From Panicum virgatum (taxonomy: Eukaryota > Streptophyta > Magnoliopsida > Poales > Poaceae): DNA of 64,000 bases. Positions 53,191-64,000 of the stretch are shown here, piece by piece (positions within the stretch are counted from its first letter, which is position 1; each line of letters begins with the position of its first letter). Where the stretch lies: positions 42,094,470-42,158,469 of the forward strand of contig NC_053146.1 in assembly GCF_016808335.1 (NCBI RefSeq). The letters are read 5' to 3'. The notes under the pieces were generated by a model. It was given only the letters and a program-made list of their open reading frames with translations. It had not been told where the DNA came from and searched no databases. The translations under genes were made by a program, and so were the position numbers.

Positions 53191-53260
53191 TTCTCTAACA
53201 GAACCATTGATATAAAAAGTTCAGATTCTCTAACAGAACCATTGATGTAAAAAGTTCAGA
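53191..53260. repeat. 35-bp tandem duplication
   Basis: Two adjacent units starting TTCTCTAACAGAACCATTGA at 53191 and 53226; one base differs (ATATAAA against ATGTAAA). Confidence 0.9.
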
Positions 53261-53415
53261 TAATAATAAGCATAAAAGTGATGTAGCAGACTACATCATG
53301 CATACAGATAATGAGCAGGTGCACATCCCACCTGAGCAGTGCAAGTGCATAACCAAATCCTATTATTTGACACATCTAAGCTGACTCATACAGAGAGCAT
53401 GAGTAGAACCATTAC

Positions 53416-54070
53416 CTGAAAGCAATCAGTTCCATAAACTCAGTGTCAATCTGCAAATGCATTGAGGGAACCATATTCATGATTAATCCCATAAAAAATG
53501 CAAGCCGGTTAACTGAAGAACAAATATCAGAACAATCTTTTAGTCTAACATTAACAGGACAATCCATTTCTTACTCCAGTCTCCTCCTTGACCTCTTTGA
53601 CAGCTCCTGTAAAAATGTCCTCCAACTGCCACAAAGCAGCCAAACGTTCTTCAATAACGGACATCGCAATTTGAGCTCATATCATACCATGCATCCGTCT
53701 AATTGTCTGACTCCTTAACGCATGGATGAATCCCGTTGGGAGTTTCCAAGCACCAAGCGACGTTGAAGCAGAATACTTCTCATGCACCACAAGAACCTTG
53801 ATGAGTGCTCAAGGAAATAAAATGCCGTCAGAATCACATACAAAGTGCAAACACATCACAGACTTGTACTGAACCTTCCACTGTCACTCACTCATCGATG
53901 GAAAATGCACTGGCGCATGATGAGAGTCTCACCTCCATTTGGTCGTTGATCACGAAGCCCCCGACTCCAACCTGGTGAGAGGCATTCGCCGGGAGCAAGA
54001 AGGGCTCGTCAGGGATCCAGTACGTTAGCATCAGATACGTCTCCTCTGCGTGATGGCCGACTCTATATTT
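53416..54070 (-). pseudogene. Nudix hydrolase gene fragment, four exons
   Basis: Minus strand. Exon a (about 54070-53943) ends YWIPDEPFLLPANASHQVGV then GGFVINDQME. Exon b (53796 to ~53718) reads VLVVHEKYSASTSLGAWKLP. Exon c (53625-53575) reads LEDIFTGAVKEVKEETG, the Nudix box with its G, E, EE and G residues. Exon d (53450-53416) reads IDTEFMELIAFR. Donors GTGAGA, GTAAG and GTAATG and AG acceptors are in place, so the piece was copied as genomic DNA. Plant NUDT proteins of this type hydrolyse ADP-ribose/NADH-like substrates. Exon b lacks a normal donor, and N- and C-terminal exons are missing, so it is a fragment. Confidence 0.8.
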
Positions 54071-55581
54071 GGTTCAGATGATCTCAGAATAGTAACATTG
54101 TACTCTAGATCATTAATGACTTTGTGTTCTTGTGTTTCTGAAATGCCAAAAGCATGTGGAGTTGTCACAGGCAATTGTAATCTGGTCATAAAAGTAGCTA
54201 GGAGTTCTGGCAATTGTACTCTAAATATCTATATTTAGCTTTATACTAAATTAGCATGAAAGGGGAAAGAAAAAGTGCATATCAATGGCCACCTCTTGAG
54301 CCCAGTTCACTTCCTACTAACATATTTCTTCTCTATTCCAAATCTCTACATAAATGGAATATAAGAAAATGAAATGTCTCCAAAATACTACTTCTCAGCC
54401 CATTTAGGGAGTAGTTCATGAAGAATTGTGATGTACTCCAGAACAACTTCTTGTTTAGACATAGCACCAAGCTTAAGCCAAGCATTCCTAGCATATTGAG
54501 ATCATAAATGAATAACCATGGTTGTGAAATTTAGAAGAAAGAGAATGGTGCAATTCTCTTTGGTATCATAGATATGGCTGTGCTGCATTAGAACACTAAC
54601 ATATGGAAACATAAATATAGGAATGTGATCATGCCTATTGCCCGGTATATAGGCCATTACAAAATGCCCATAACAGGAAAATAGAAATTAGTAATCAATT
54701 CCATCTGTCGCTGCCTAAATAGATCGCAAATCACTAATCTGTCGCTGCCTACACAAACATGCAGAAAATATGAAGGGGCTTGAGATATGGATTGAATCGT
54801 TCACCTTTCCTTTTCAAATTTTGTGTTGGTGTCTAGTACCATAGTCTAAATTGCTATTGCCAAACTGAAAGTGAATAAAAAATTGTTTGCAACAGTGGCT
54901 CCTTTACAAAAAAACATATATATATGCATTTCAAATCACAAAAAGAACTACTTACCATTTTATTCCTGAACTAATGAAGAACTGACAACAAAGTGCAATG
55001 AATTATCATGTTAACAAGACAAGCAAACAACCCATTATGGCATCACATGGATTTCATCATGTCGATTAGGGAATCATTCTATCAGTTCATAAAAATAACA
55101 ATGGCAAGGCGTGGGTTCACTGACCTTGAGCTCTAGGTTTCGGAGGCCAACGTTGTTCTGCCTGGATCCCTAATTGTGTGACAAATGGTTCACTGACCTT
55201 CAGCTAGCATGCCATCTGGTAACTGGTGGTTACAACAGGCAGCATAGCCGAGATTCAGCTGCGAGTGCTTGGCATAACAGAACTCTGCAGCAAGAACATG
55301 GGAGAAATGAAAGAGATCAGTAAAATCCCTACAAAAAATTTGTAGTAATGTAACTGATCTGAAAATAGCCCAAGAAACGTTTTCCAGGATGAAGTTTGTA
55401 ACTTAAAAAGCTGCCAAGTGTTTTCTCTGCCATGTTGCTATAAGAATTCATACAAGAAATCTCATGCCATAAGCAAATCAACTATCAAATTGAGAGTTTA
55501 TTGACGGAAGCCAAAAGTTTATTGACTGAAATAGTAAAACAAGCAAATTAAAGGCTATATGAAACTGAACACCAGCTAACC
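54071..55581. other. No gene recognised
   Basis: AT-rich and intron-like between the two captured gene pieces. A few pyrimidine-AG sites occur, but no exon could be identified. Confidence 0.4.
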
Positions 55582-56692
55582 TGCCGATCGAGAGTCTTCT
55601 TAACCTTGTGCTGCCCTTATCATTCTTCTGCAAGCAGATAAATTGAATAAATGACCAAAGATAATAAGGTAGTAGGCTATACACTTTCCATTGGTTTCCT
55701 GTTTGACACGTTCAACAAAGTCTTCGGTTCTTCAGTTTTGTAGTTTATGCATACATCAGCACCCAAATCTTTGCAGGCTGCTAGTTTTTCTTCGCTTCCT
55801 ATAATATTTTGATGGAATTAGTAGGGCATTATCAATAACATTTAACTATAATATCATTTCCATTACAGTGAACAAACCTGCAGTCACAAAAACCTTAATT
55901 CCGAGGTGCTTTGCAATCTAAATAGTGAAAGTACCAATTCCACTTGATCCTCCATGGATCTGCAAAATTGAAGGTACAGAGTCATTAGGAATAAACAGAA
56001 GACAACAAAGAGGTTCACTCTAACCCTGGGCCAAGAACACCAATTGTTTACACCATTTACTGATAGCTACTTGTAACCCTTAGTGATTTAGGTATACAAA
56101 AATTGGGATCAAGGAACTGGGATTCTATCAGTCCACATCACGGCACGCAGTTGTGGAGAAGAAAAGAGTGGGCTGTTCTTACGAGGAATGATTCGCCGGG
56201 GTAGAGGTGGCTTGTCATGAATACGGTCGACCAGACGGTGCAGGCGGCAGGCCACCTCGGGCAAGCCGGCTGCGCCCGTCAGCGGTCAGCGACACCCCCT
56301 CTGGCACAGGCAGCAGCTGCCCCGCCGGAACCACCAGTTTCTCCGCGTACCCACCGCCTCTTAGCAACGCGCACACCTGCAAGAAGAAGCCAAATCTCGA
56401 TTTGCAAAACAGGCAGGCAGCTGATTCAGGTCCCCTTGTCGCCGATGGACCATCGCGAGGGCATGTTGGGACCGAGTGCGAGGATGGTGCCGGAGCACTC
56501 GAGCCCCGGGTACGGGGACGCGCCGGCGGGCGGTGGGCGGTGGCCGTGGCGCTGGAGCGTGTCAGAGCGGATGACGCCCGCGGCGGCGACCTGGAGGAGG
56601 ACCTCGCCTTTCCCCAGCGGTGCCGGGTCCTCCACATCCTGGGCCTCTAGCACCTCAGGCCCGCCGCCGCGTGTGATCACCACCGGCCTCAT
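55582..56692 (-). pseudogene. NADPH:quinone oxidoreductase gene fragment (zeta-crystallin/PIG3-like)
   Basis: Minus strand. Exon 1 (56692-56435) reads GPEVLEAQDVEDP and ASPYPGLECSGTILALG. Exon 2 (56376-56183) has GGGYAEKLVVPAGQLLPVPE, then loses and regains frame. Exon 3 (55959-55878) has IHGGSSGIGTF, the NADPH-binding glycine motif, then an in-frame TAG. Exon 4 (55798 to ~55688) reads LAACKDLGADVCINYKTE and carries an 8-bp duplication. A further exon may lie at 55582-55635. The exon 1 donor is GG, not GT. The family reduces quinones in the MDR superfamily. The catalytic half's remainder is missing. Lesions: two frame changes, a stop, a duplication and a lost donor. Confidence 0.8.
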
Positions 56693-56762
56693 CTTCCTCC
56701 CTCCAACCGCCTTGGTCCGCTTGCTCGCTGCAGTTGCTTGCTCCTTTCGATAACTCCTTTTT

Positions 56763-57446
56763 TTAGGATCCTCGCCTCGCCGGAGCCGGCGCGCCTCGGC
56801 CTCCGCCCCCGCTCGCAGCCAAGCCACGCAGCGCCGCGACCTGGCCCGCCCGCGGCTTCTCCCTCTCCCTGCCGACGCCGGGGGAGAAGACGCTAGGGTT
56901 CGGCGAGGACGCGGCGGCGCCACATCGAGGGGGAGGGAAGGAGAAGGAGGTGCCCGCCACGCACCCGCCGCCGACCACCACAACGCCGTGGACGTTCTCC
57001 GTGGTCGTCCGGGGTGGCAGCTTGGCGGCGATTGGTCGCGCGGCGGCGTGGCGTCTATGGCGGGCGGCGGGGAAGAAGGCCCGGCGGGCGCGCTGATAGC
57101 ACCGCGGATGATGGGAACATGCGCTTGGCGGCGCCCGCAGCCTTCTCCCCTCCGGCAGCAGCGTCGTGGGCTCCGACGCGTGATCTTGGCCTCCGGCCGC
57201 CAGCGAGGCCGCCGCCTCCGCGCCCAGCGGCCGCAGCCTGGGCCGCGCCGCCGTGCCCGCAGGCCCCGCCTGCTCCTGCTGGTCGCCATGCCGCCTTGCC
57301 CCGCCGCCGGCCGGCGCTGTGGCCGGCGGGAGCCCCGCCGGTCGGCCAGATCCGCGCGCAGGCAGTAGGGAGCCAGGGTGGGGGAGTGGCAGGGGGGGGG
57401 GGGGGCCAATCGGGATTCCCTGACTTGCTGAAGGCAAGTCAGGCAA
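56763..57446 (-). other. GC-rich segment, possibly upstream exon or further captured sequence
   Basis: About 70-75% G+C with open frames on both strands, so no single frame can be trusted. It lies directly upstream of the quinone oxidoreductase start and may be its 5' region, another captured GC-rich exon, or both. A G14 run is at 57391-57405. Confidence 0.3.
57419..57441. repeat. Perfect 9-bp-stem hairpin
   Basis: CTGACTTGC and GCAAGTCAG flank the 5-base loop TGAAG. It lies at the edge of the GC-rich block, where the composition changes. Confidence 0.85.
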
Positions 57447-57936
57447 TACTGTAGCGGTGACTTTCGGTGTATTTCCGGCCGCCCGATCTGAGATGGATGG
57501 TCAGGATGGGGGGCGGAGGAGGAGTGCCGCGGGGGAGGAGGAAGAGTGGCGCAGCGGTGGGGGCGCCCAGGGCCGGAGGAGTGGGGGACCGGGGGTGGCG
57601 TGGCGTCGGGGTTGGCGCGTCGCGAGGGAGGAGAGGGCGCCGTGGGCAGGCGGAGTTAGGGGAGGCGCGTCGCCAGGGAGGCGGCGCCGCGGTGGCGGCG
57701 TGATAGACGGGGGAGATGCTCCTCGCGGGCAACGCGACCCAATCGGATCGCGGGAATGGAGGGAGGGTATAGGATGGGGCGGTGGAAAAAAAACTCGCGG
57801 AGGGGAGGCGCGACCTCGCGATTGCATTGGCGGAGGCACCATTTTCAGTCTGCCTGTCAAAACTTTTGGACTTTACATGTGGGTCTTAAAATAAAAGTAC
57901 GTGAGGTGGATATAGAAATTAACTTTGGTGATGAAT
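57447..57936. other. GC-rich to AT-rich transition, no gene called
   Basis: Gly/Arg-rich frames are compositional. From about 57840 the sequence turns AT-rich and runs to the LTR of the next element. Confidence 0.4.
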
Positions 57937-58654
57937 TGTTGGGGATTGGATCTCCGGGACAAGCTCCTACCCTCGGAAATGCTACCTAACTCTTTTGCAT
58001 GGCTCCAACAAGAGGAGGGTAAGCGTACACGAAGGTGACGAAGGATCACTCAGAAGCACAGGCTTAAAGACCCAGACCTTCGGTGACAACTTTCGGTGGG
58101 CAAAGGAAACAAACCGCCGCTCGGAAGCAAAAGGTCTAAGAGCAAGACCTTCGGTGCTCACCTTTGGGGGACGAAGGTGACAAACGGCTACTCGGAAGCA
58201 TAAACTCGAAGGCCAAAACCTTCGGGAAAAGAGATCACCGCCGGGAGCGAAGATGACGGTTGATTGCTCGTTCATGGAATCTTCATGGCTCAAACTCCCG
58301 GAGGTACCCGAAGGTTGTTATAACCTTCGTCGATTGTAGACATGTGAGAAAAATGTGAATATATGAGAAGGTCGGATTTGTACATCTCCCGAATACGTGA
58401 AAAGGTCGGATTTGTGAACCTCTCACCTTGTAATTTTACACAGGAATCGGCTAAGAGTGAGCTGTAAATGAGTTGGGAGGGGGCAATTTAGGAAACCCTG
58501 GCCGAGGGCTAGGGGTATAAATAGCCCCTCTCTCCACAGTGTAAAGGGTTGAATTTTCTAATTATTATTGGAGAGTTCGATATCTACTTTCATTGTCATC
58601 TTTCTTACTGTTCATGCTCCCTATCTGGGCATCTAAGAAGCAAAGATCCCAATA
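57937..58654 (+). repeat. 5' LTR of the right-hand Tat element
   Basis: About 718 bp, starts TGTTGGGGATTGG and ends AAGATCCCAATA, the inverted match of its start with the final CA changed to TA. TATA box TATAAATA at 58516-58523. CTTCGG-containing short repeats (ACCTTCGGTG at ~58076 and ~58147) lie in the promoter part. Confidence 0.75.
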
Positions 58655-58672
58655 GCGGCGCCCACCGTTCCA
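58655..58672 (+). promoter_or_regulatory. Primer binding site candidate
   Basis: GCGGCGCCCACCGTTCC directly follows the LTR. Gypsy elements of this group often carry GGCGCCCACCG here. The tRNA is not assigned. Confidence 0.45.
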
Positions 58673-58691
58673 GCACGAAAGACAACCCTCG

Positions 58692-60018
58692 ATGGCCCCA
58701 GCGAAGAAGAAAACCACCGCCGGCACCACAAGCACCTCCACTGAGTCTGGCCGCATTCTCGACGGCCCTCAACCGCAGCACGAAGGAGCCAACCCACAAA
58801 TGGAAGACATCACCAACGAAGCTGCTGCTCATGGAGACCTGATCGATAACACAGAAAACACCGAAGCTCATCAACTCACAGAAGCAGCACTCAAGCTAAA
58901 AGCCCTTGAAATGAAGAAAAAGAACATCGAAGCCCAGCTTGCCACCAAAAAGAGGGTACTGGACCAAGCAAACAAGCTAGCCGAGGCCAGGCGCAGGCTA
59001 GCAGAGATGGAGGCAGAAGTTGAGAGCTTGCAGAGGGCATACCAAGAAATGCCCGAAGGTTCCTCCCAGCAAGAAAACCGCGTCATCCTCCAGACATCCT
59101 TCGCCCATAATGAGAACCAAAGGCCACCGCCGGTCAACCTCCCATTTGACTCGACCTCCCCACTCTCAGTCGCTCTGTAGCGAACTTTATGGCCGCTCGG
59201 CTACAAGCCAACACAGCTCCCCAAGTACAACGCTACAACAGATCCAACTCAGTTCCTCATGGCCTACGAAGCAACCATCGCTTCGGCCGGAGGTGACGAC
59301 TCCACCATGGCCAAGTCCTTCGTCATGGCCTGCGAAGGTTCTGTGGCCAACTGGTACTCGTACTTGCCTCCACAATCAATCAACAACTGGTATCAGCTGA
59401 AAGGAAGGCTCCTACAGGACTTCCAAGGCTTCAGAAGGCTCAACGCCAACACTGTAAAAGACTTCAAATGCCCCCAGCATGACCGTGAGCCTCTCTATGA
59501 CTACTTCCGGAGGTTCGTCCAAAAGAAGGCTCAAATCCCAAACTTCCCAGAGAAAGATGTGATAGAGAAATGCATCGAAGGTCTCCTGCCTGGCCAGCTT
59601 GCTTCCCACCTCATTAAGAGAACCTCCGAGGACTCTAGAGGAGCTTTATTCAGAAGCAGAAAAGTATGCGAAGTCAGACGCCGACCACCGCAGAAGGGTC
59701 GAGCAAAGAAGAATCATGCGTCAGGCAGAGAAATACAATCAACAAATATGGCAGCAAGAAAAGCAGCCAGCTCACCAACTGATCTTACCTCTGGAACCTT
59801 CGCATGAAGATGAGGATCAGATAACCTTCGATCCCTTCACGACACCACCAGAGTCGGAACCCCAACGCTCAAACGACAAGCAACCTTCGTCCGGGGCACG
59901 GGGCAGAGGTCGCGGCAGAGGAAGGGGCCGGGGTCGTGGACCTTCACGTGATCCCAAAAAATTCTTCTGTCACTTCCATAGGTCGGACTCCGACCACAGA
60001 ACAAACCAGTGCCCGTAG
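58692..60018 (+). pseudogene. Tat gag
   Basis: ATG 58692 follows a short leader. Residues ~70-130 form a strong coiled coil (KLAEARRRLAEMEAEVESLQ). A TAG at 59178-59180 interrupts it. The capsid-like region follows in the same frame (DPTQFLMAYEATIASAGGDD, VANWYSYLPPQSI, DYFRRFVQKKAQIPNF). A frameshift near 59616 moves the rest to the pol frame: LEELYSEAEKYAKSDADH, an Arg-Gly repeat (GRGRGRGRGRG) and a zinc-knuckle-like CHFHRSDSDHRTNQC. A TAG at 60016-60018 then separates it from pol in the same frame. Gag packages RNA; this copy cannot make full Gag. Confidence 0.85.
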
Positions 60019-63000
60019 AAGAAGACGACCCTTGACATAATGGAGGCTGAGAAAAAAACCAAGCTAGTTGGGCACACTACATGGCCACAGACCCAACGCC
60101 CTCAACAAATACAGTACACGCAACCTTCGTTCGTTCCACCTCCACCATTTACACAAGCATACCGCCCACCCAAGTTTAATTACAACTACAATCACAGTTG
60201 GCAGCCGCAGCCAAACCCTCCAACGCAAACCATTCAACCCACAACCCAAGCTCAACCCACTCAGGAGCAGCTACCACCACCCCCAGCTCACCCACCAAAA
60301 CAAGAAAACCAAACCACAAATAGCCAACCCGCAGCACTACCATCCTTCGGCATGATCATGCCCATCTCAGGAGGCTCTACCCTGGACTTCGAAAACAAGA
60401 GGCAACACAGGGATTACTTCAGTCTAGTCCATTGCATGGTCTCCGAAGGTCCAACCAAGAGAACCCAGTGGTCACACTCTCCGATCACCTTCTCTGAAGA
60501 AGATGTCAACCTCATCAGCTACCCACACACAGACGCTCTTATCATCGAGGCAAACATTCAGGGCTGGAGGATTGGCAAGATACTAGTTGACACCGGCAGT
60601 TCTGCAAACATCATCTTCTCCGATACCTTCGATAAGATGGGTATCGACCGAAGCCTGCTTCAGCCTTCGGAAATCCCTTTAATGGGATTCGGAGGAAAGA
60701 GAGTGAACGCAATCGGCAAACTGTCACTCCCCGTGTCCTTCGAAGATACGGCCAACGCAAGAACAGAGCACATCACCTTCGATGTGGTAGAAATGTCGTA
60801 CCCATACCGCGCAATCTTAGGAAGAGGAACAATCAACAAGTTCGAAGCTATCGTCCATCAACTATACTTGTGCATGAAAATGCCAGCTCCCGCAGGGGTC
60901 ATCACCGTTCGCGGGGACCAGCAACTTGCGCGGGACATTGAACGGGGATACACCCCAGGACAGAAAAATGTGCACAATCTTCGGACTGAATCCAAACCAG
61001 TTACCGTCGAAAAGCACCAAAGGGACAGCGAGAAAGCAACCTTCGAAGAAGACTGTGAAGTCAAGAAGGTCCCCCTCGATGTACACCTCCCCGACAAAAT
61101 GGTGACTATCAATGCAACCCTAGAGCCCGAAGAGGAGAAAGAACTTCTCGAGTTCCTCCGCAAGAACCAAGATGTTTTTGCATGGTCTGCCAACGACCTT
61201 CGGGGAGTCAGCAGAGACATCATCGAGCATCGCTTGGACACCAACCCAAACATCAAGCCGAAGAAGCAGAAGCTTCGCAAAATGGCAGATGAAAAAGTCG
61301 CAGCAGTCAAGGCCGAAGTCCAGAGACTGCTAGATGCAAATGTCATTAGAGAAGTCAAGTACCCAACATGGCTGGCAAATACTGTGCCGGTCAAAAAGAA
61401 GAATGGCAAATGGCGCATGTGCATCGATTTCACTGACCTCAATAAAGCCTGCCCGAAGGATGACTTCCCGCTGCCAAGAATCGACAGAGTCGTTGATGAC
61501 GCAGCAAACAGTAAACTCATGTCTCTGCTGAATTGTTTCTCCGGATACCATCAGATATGGATGAGAAAGGAAGATGAAGAGAAAACAAGCTTCATAACAC
61601 CATTCGGCACCTACTGCTTTGTGAGGATGCCTGAAGGGTTAAAGAATGCAGGACAGTCTTTTTCAAGAATGTCCTCCGTGGTCTTAGAACACCAACTTAG
61701 AAGGAATGTCCTGGCTTATGTTGATGACATTGTTGTAACCAGTTCAATAAAAAGCAACCATGTGGCAGATCTGGCCGAAACATTCGCAAGCCTAAGAAAA
61801 GCAGGATTGTCCTTGAATCCCAATAAGTGCATCTTCGGAGTTAACAATGGAAAGGTGCTAGGATGCCTAGTGTCCACCAAAGGCATCGAAGCAAACCCCG
61901 ACAAAGTAAAAGCTCTTTGGAACATGGAGGAGCCAAAGTCCATCAGGGACGTACAGAAACTCACAGGAAGAATTGCAGCCTTAAACAGATTCATCCCCCG
62001 CTCTGCAACCAAAGTCCTTCGCAACGCAAACAAATTTGAGTGGGGCCCCGAGCAAAGTGAAGCCCTCCAGGCGCTCAAAAACCACCTACAAAACATGGTC
62101 AAAATGACCTCACCTGACCCAAAGGACGTGTTGCTCCTGTATATCGCAGCATCCTACTCTGCCGTCAGTGCAGCGCTCGTGCTCGAGAGAGAAAGCGAAG
62201 GAAAAAAGAAGCAACTACCTGTTTATTTCGTATCAGAAGCTCTCGCAGGCTCGAAGCTCATGTACTCAGAGCTAGAAAAAATCGCATATGCAGTAGTCAT
62301 GTCTGCCTGGAAGCTTCGACACTATTTCGAAGCTCACAAGATAATAGTGGTCACAGATCAACCTTTGCATGATTTGTTCAATAACAGAGAGGCCTCAGTT
62401 AGAATTGCCAAATGGGCTTCGGAACTCTCTGAGTTTTACATAGACTTCGAAAGAAGAACATCCATCAAGTCACAAGTATTGGCAGATTTCATTGCCGATT
62501 GGACATCCCCAACCTTCAAGGAGGAACCTTCGACTGAAACCTGGATTGTGCACTGCGATGGGGCCTGGTGCAACGACGGAGCGAGCATTGCTGCAATCAT
62601 AGAATCTCCTTCGGGAGCAAAAACAAGATACGCTGCACGACTAACCTTCGGAAACCTAGAATCATCCACCAACAACACAATCGAGTACGAAGCCTTGCTA
62701 CTGGGCCTTTGCAAAATGAAAGCCCTTGGCCATGAGAACTTCATAGTCAAAACAGACTCGAAGGTCATCAGAGACCACATCGAAAAGGACTCGGAGGCAA
62801 GAAAGCCAGAGCTTATTGAGTACCTTGATGCAGTTAGATCCATGGAGAAATATTTCAAAGGCTTCGACATCGTTCATATCCCGAGGTACATGAACGACGA
62901 AGCAGACAAACTGGCAAAGACAGCATCAAGAAAAGAGCAGTTACCATCATATGTATTTTTCGAAGAAATCACAGAACCTTCGGTCAAGCCGAAGAAAGAA

Positions 63001-64000
63001 AAACAAATCTCAGTCATCTCAGCCGAAGATTGGAGAACACCTATAATGGAATACCTTCAGGGAAACATCGAGCTGCCAAATGAGAAAGAGGAGAAGAAAA
63101 TGTTCCAAAGAGCGAGGGGCTACGTTATCTCCGAGGGAGAAGTGTTCAAGTCAGGTGTAACCAGCCCATGGTTAAAGTGCATCTCAACGACCGAAGGAAT
63201 CGAGCTCCTCAAGGAAATTCACTCCGGGTCTTGCGGATCTCACATTGGCTTGAGACAACTTGTCTCCAAAGCCTTCAGGCAAGAATTCTTCTGGCCAACA
63301 GCCCTGAAGGACGCTCAGCACATAGTGAAAACATGCCAAGCATGCCAAATGATGGGCCCGAAGTCCACAAATCCTTCGGAGCCAATTCAGCTGATACCCC
63401 CGATTTGGCCTCTTCAAAGATGGGGAATTGATCTAGTGGGCCCCCTACCCACAGCTCAGGGCAATTACAAGTACGCAGCAGTTGCTGTTGAGTACTTTAC
63501 AAAATGGATCGAAGCCAAGCCACTCATCAACATCACATCAGAAACAATCAGAAAATTATTTTGGCAGAACATCGTCTGTAGGTTCGGGGTCCCAAGGGAG
63601 ATCACCGTCGATAACGGAAAACAGTTCGATTCACAGCTCTTCAGAGAATTCTGTTACAGTCTTGGCACGAAGGTAATCTTTGCTTCGGTGTACCACCCAC
63701 AATCCAACGGGGCTGTCGAAAGGGCCAACGGCATCGTCTTCGGTAGCATTAAGAAGTGCCTGTTCGATCAGAAAAAGGGCAAATGGGTAGATGAACTCCC
63801 GAAGGTCATCTGGTCCCACAACACCTCAGAATCAAGAACCACCAAGTTCACCCCATTCAGGCTACTATATGGTGCCGAAGCAATGACACCAGAAGAGCTT
63901 AAGAATCGAAGACTAAGGGTGACCCATCAAGTCGAGGGCACACCCTCTGAGGAGAAAGATCTCATAGAGCTAGACATCTTGCAAGCTTCGGAAAATCTAG
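60019..64000 (+). CDS. Tat pol polyprotein (PR-RT-RNase H-INT), 5' and 3' partial
   Basis: One frame is open for 1327 codons from the TAG at 60016 to the window end. Order: Pro/Gln-rich linker; protease with LVDTGSSANIIF (60589-60624); RT with NGKWRMCIDFTDLNKACPKD, the substrate block LLNCFSGYHQI, and AYVDDIVVTS (61708-61737); RT-linked RNase H; second RNase H (VHCDGAWCNDGASIAA, NNTIEYEALLLGL, KTDSKVI); integrase zinc finger with CQAC; core WGIDLVGPLP, ITVDNGKQFD and NGAVERANG. RT motif A reads N (AAT 61531-61533) where the catalytic Asp belongs, so RT should be inactive. Integrase D, D and E are present. Confidence 0.9.

Larger units (their letters stand above)
51695..57440 (-). mobile_element. 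Candidate gene-capturing Helitron (5' end not found)
   Basis: A Helitron-type 3' terminus is at 51695. Upstream of it on the same (minus) strand lie exons of two unrelated plant genes with introns retained: Nudix hydrolase (53416-54070) and quinone oxidoreductase (55582-56692). Captured multi-gene fragments with introns, mostly in element orientation, are a hallmark of grass Helitrons. No TC-type 5' end was recognised, so the right limit is arbitrary. Transposase (Rep/Hel) is absent. Degenerate tandem duplication of host genes is the alternative. Confidence 0.45.
57937..64000 (+). mobile_element. Tat-type Ty3-gypsy element, 5' LTR through integrase, runs off window
   Basis: 5' LTR 57937-58654, primer site, gag from 58692 and pol open to the window end. 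RT, dual RNase H and INT are of the Tat lineage but distinct from the minus-strand Tat element. The 3' half and LTR lie beyond 64000, so TSD and age cannot be assessed. Confidence 0.88.

Noticed and set aside
56426..57409. A single 327-codon minus-strand protein
   Set aside because: Only its last ~90 residues match quinone oxidoreductase from a better-placed ATG at 56692; the rest is GC-rich open composition.
60858..62870. Minus-strand frames of 128-220 codons
   Set aside because: Shadows of the open plus-strand pol.

Overview
This window is nuclear DNA of a grass, most likely a panicoid (Sorghum, Miscanthus or maize relative). The basis is Athila, Tat and Sirevirus LTR retrotransposons of cereal type, CACTA elements whose subterminal repeats read TTTGCCGAGTG, GC-rich captured exons, and Tourist-, Stowaway- and hAT-type MITEs. 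I found no intact ordinary cellular gene. Nearly everything is transposon or transposon-captured fragment, as expected of intergenic or pericentromeric grass DNA.

Layout. 1-838: 3' end of a Sirevirus (Ty1-copia, minus strand), fused to a truncated Athila-like Ty3-gypsy element (838-18462, plus). The Athila pol is split at 2191/11974 by a 9.8-kb non-autonomous LTR element (2192-11973; 1465-bp LTRs, TSD GAGGT). That element has no recognisable gag-pol but carries four copies of a ~260-bp module. After pol, Athila carries an extra 298-aa ORF and a 3' LTR (17240-18462). 18737-33240: a minus-strand Tat-lineage element with degenerate gag-PR-RT-RNase H-INT. On its other strand lie a 183-aa acidic ORF and an intron-containing plant-mobile-domain plus coiled-coil gene. 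Its gag is split by a solo LTR (28801-30219, TSD CTGAG) of the same family as the 9.8-kb element.

33.2-36.6 kb: relics, including an ACCCGAA-rich transposon-like block and a minus-strand gypsy gag. 36631-41457: a MULE with ~360-390-bp TIRs and a 9-bp TSD. Each TIR carries an inward TATA box. One serves a broken MULE transposase (minus), the other a Myb/SANT-like gene with acidic tandem repeats (plus). 41938-45645: a second MULE-type element (TSD TAAAATCGA) with a GC-rich interior, itself split by a 2.7-kb Sirevirus solo LTR.

45.6-51.6 kb: LTR, CACTA and MITE remnants. 51695-about 57.4 kb: minus-strand gene fragments with introns retained (Nudix hydrolase, NADPH:quinone oxidoreductase) beside a Helitron-type 3' terminus, suggesting a gene-capturing Helitron. 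57937-64000: 5' LTR, broken gag and an open pol of another Tat-type element running off the right edge; its RT has lost a catalytic Asp.

Insertion order is readable from target-site duplications and from frame preservation across junctions. All boundaries and homologies were read by eye from the sequence and from remembered family features. No alignments or searches were run.
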